DNA of 6,131 bases from positions 1 through 6,131 of the forward strand of contig JAKEHA010000263.1 in assembly GCA_022615275.1 (NCBI GenBank). The letters are read 5' to 3'. The first letter of the stretch is position 1; each line of letters opens with the position of its first letter. This document shows, piece after piece, positions 5,059-6,131 of this stretch. The notes under the pieces were generated by a model that saw only the letters and a list, made by a program, of their open reading frames with translations, did not search any database and was not told the origin of the DNA. Origin of the DNA: Candidatus Latescibacterota bacterium (GTDB lineage: Bacteria > Krumholzibacteriota > Krumholzibacteriia > WVZY01 > JAKEHA01). Made by a program: the position numbers and the translations under genes.

Positions 5059-6085
5059 CATCGTCGTCACCGTTGCGCTGCTGATCGCGCCGGCCACTCA
5101 CGCGCGCGAGGACGCGGACGACCTCATGCGCCGCGCGCGACGCGACGCGGAAGCCGGGCGCTTCGTCGCCGCCGACTCGGGCTACGCGCGCGCGGCCGAA
5201 GTCGCCGAGGGCGAAGAGCGCGCCGAAGCCCTGTTTCGCCGCGCCCGCGTGGTGCGCTCCGGGACCATCGCGGAGGCGCTGTACCGCAGCATCGTCGACG
5301 AGCACGGCGAGAGCGAATGGGGACGCCCCGCCGCCTTGGAGCTGGCCAAGATCCAGTTCGCCATGGGGCGCTACGAGAGCGCGCGCACGGTCCTTTCGGG
5401 CGGCGATTTGTGCGACTGGTCGGACGAAGCGTGCGTGTTCGACGGGATGGCCGCCAACATGCTGCGCCGCTTCGACGAGGCGGCCTCGTCGCTTGCGAGC
5501 GTCAAGCGCGGACGCCACAAGACGTGGGCCGCCATCTCGCTGGCGGAAGCCGAGGAGGGCCTGGGCAATTCGGCGTCCGCGTGCGAGCGATACGCGGCGT
5601 TGGCGCGCGCCCGCGTCCATCCGACCGCGTGGCTCCGGTACGCGGAATGCCTCGATGCGGCCGGCGACTCCGAGAGTGCCAAGCGCGAGCTGGAGGCGCT
5701 GGCCGATGCCTTCCCGTACTCGCCGGAAGCACTACGCGCATCCGCGAAGCTCTCTCCGCCGCCGCAAGCAATCGTGCCCGCGTCTGGTGACGCCGCCGCG
5801 AGCGGCGTCGAGACCGGCGCGCCGAAGCTGGGAGGAACCGGGTTCACCGTACAGTTCGGCTCGTTCGCGGATCGCGGCAACGCCATCAAGCTCGCGGCCA
5901 AGATCAAGAAGACCTACCCGGGTGTCCGCATCGACAGCGAGCTGATCAATTACCGCGAGGTGTTCCGCGTTCGCTACGGCCAGTACGCGACGCGTGAAGA
6001 AGCGCAGTCGGCGGGCGAGTCGATGACCCGGGAGCTCGACGAGCGCTTCACCGTCATGCCGGTCACGCGAGCCACCGATGAGTGA
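5030..6085 (+). CDS. Exported TPR-like protein with C-terminal SPOR domain
   Basis: The protein has 351 residues. It starts with a signal peptide (about residues 1-25; hydrophobic core SIVVTVALLIAPAT, cleavage near THA|RED), so it is probably periplasmic. Residues 26-240 are Ala-rich helical repeats of TPR type, for example DLMRRARRDAEAGRFVAAD and AALELAKIQFAMGRYESA, with one Cys pair in the segment DLCDWSDEACVF. A Pro/Ala/Gly linker follows (about 243-268). Residues 271-345 are a SPOR domain: FTVQFGSFADRGNAIKLAAK at its start, then the conserved FRVRYGQYATREEA. SPOR domains bind peptidoglycan lacking stem peptides, typically at division septa, so a cell-wall or division role is likely, with the repeats as a partner-binding arm. 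The start is TTG 5030: it has an SD (GAGGTG, 5016-5021) and gives the signal peptide, whereas the next in-frame ATG lies past it. The gene overlaps lapB by 29 bases and mutS by 8. No specific gene name is justified. Confidence 0.85.
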   Translation: MTPSHARLASIVVTVALLIAPATHAREDADDLMRRARRDAEAGRFVAADSGYARAAEVAEGEERAEALFRRARVVRSGTIAEALYRSIVDEHGESEWGRPAALELAKIQFAMGRYESARTVLSGGDLCDWSDEACVFDGMAANMLRRFDEAASSLASVKRGRHKTWAAISLAEAEEGLGNSASACERYAALARARVHPTAWLRYAECLDAAGDSESAKRELEALADAFPYSPEALRASAKLSPPPQAIVPASGDAAASGVETGAPKLGGTGFTVQFGSFADRGNAIKLAAKIKKTYPGVRIDSELINYREVFRVRYGQYATREEAQSAGESMTRELDERFTVMPVTRATDE

Positions 6086-6131
6086 CGCCACTCCGCTCAT
6101 GGCGCAGTACCGGGACATCAAGAACCGGTAC
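6078..6131 (+). CDS. mutS: DNA mismatch repair protein MutS (first 18 codons)
   Basis: MutS recognises mismatches and recruits MutL in post-replication repair. Only 18 codons are present before the window ends. They read MSDATPLMAQYRDIKNRY, which fits the conserved MutS N-terminus, where TPMM.QY..IK.. leads into the mismatch-recognition domain. The ATG at 6078 overlaps the last eight bases of the TPR-SPOR gene (ATGAGTGA) in another frame. There is no clear SD, so initiation probably depends on ribosomes terminating on the upstream gene. The fragment is short, but this N-terminal signature is distinctive. Confidence 0.8.
   Translation, partial: MSDATPLMAQYRDIKNRY

Noticed and set aside
4078..5097. 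Long minus-strand open frame across lapB
   Set aside because: Composition is Arg/Ala/Val-rich without motifs, and the plus strand encodes a complete LapB with all four cysteines.
4700..5620. Minus-strand open frame across the lapB/SPOR junction
   Set aside because: Arg/Ala/Ser-rich low-complexity translation antisense to two well-supported genes.
1..6131. CRISPR arrays, tRNA or rRNA genes, insertion sequences, attachment sites
   Set aside because: I saw no regularly spaced short repeats, tRNA-like arms, rRNA signatures, transposase motifs or flanking direct repeats.

Overview
The window looks like ordinary chromosome from a GC-rich, Gram-negative-type (diderm) bacterium. Three things support this. 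The ribosomal protein S1 is the long form with six S1 domains. LapA and LapB homologues are present, and in characterised bacteria these set lipopolysaccharide levels. A secreted TPR-SPOR protein is of a kind that works on periplasmic peptidoglycan. No ihfB gene sits between rpsA and lapA, unlike the order familiar from beta-proteobacteria, so a non-proteobacterial lineage is possible, for example one of the GC-rich candidate phyla of the FCB group. That placement is a guess and no marker here settles it.

Layout. Bases 1-428 hold the 3' part of a PlsC-type acyltransferase. Bases 429-1378 are an irregular, less GC-rich stretch between plsC and rpsA. It carries two small genes that appear to diverge from a shared control region. 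One lies on the minus strand (about 374-558), has its own promoter and Shine-Dalgarno (SD) site, and seems to lack a single base just after its start codon. The other lies on the plus strand (727-1378) and encodes a secreted helical-repeat protein whose signal peptide and body are in different frames. Bases 1379-1542 hold a good sigma-70-type promoter and a structured leader for rpsA, followed by rpsA (1543-3393) and a strong intrinsic terminator (3421-3455). A second promoter (3475-3503) starts a tight rightward operon: lapA (3559-3879), lapB (3898-5058), a TPR-SPOR gene (5030-6085, overlapping lapB by 29 bases) and the first 18 codons of mutS (6078 to the end, overlapping by 8 bases).

How the genes fit together. 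PlsC makes phosphatidic acid for phospholipids. LapA/LapB in Enterobacteria control LpxC turnover and so LPS synthesis. The SPOR protein probably binds septal peptidoglycan. The window is therefore mainly envelope biogenesis around the translation gene rpsA, with mutS (mismatch repair) as a translationally coupled downstream neighbour. I found no mobile element, CRISPR array, tRNA or rRNA. I did not find a new multi-gene system. The points most worth a second look are the two frame-broken small genes with their divergent promoters (one giving a probably leaderless mRNA), the hairpins around the rpsA start, and the lapB/SPOR overlap in which an SD site is written into the LapB metal-binding motif.
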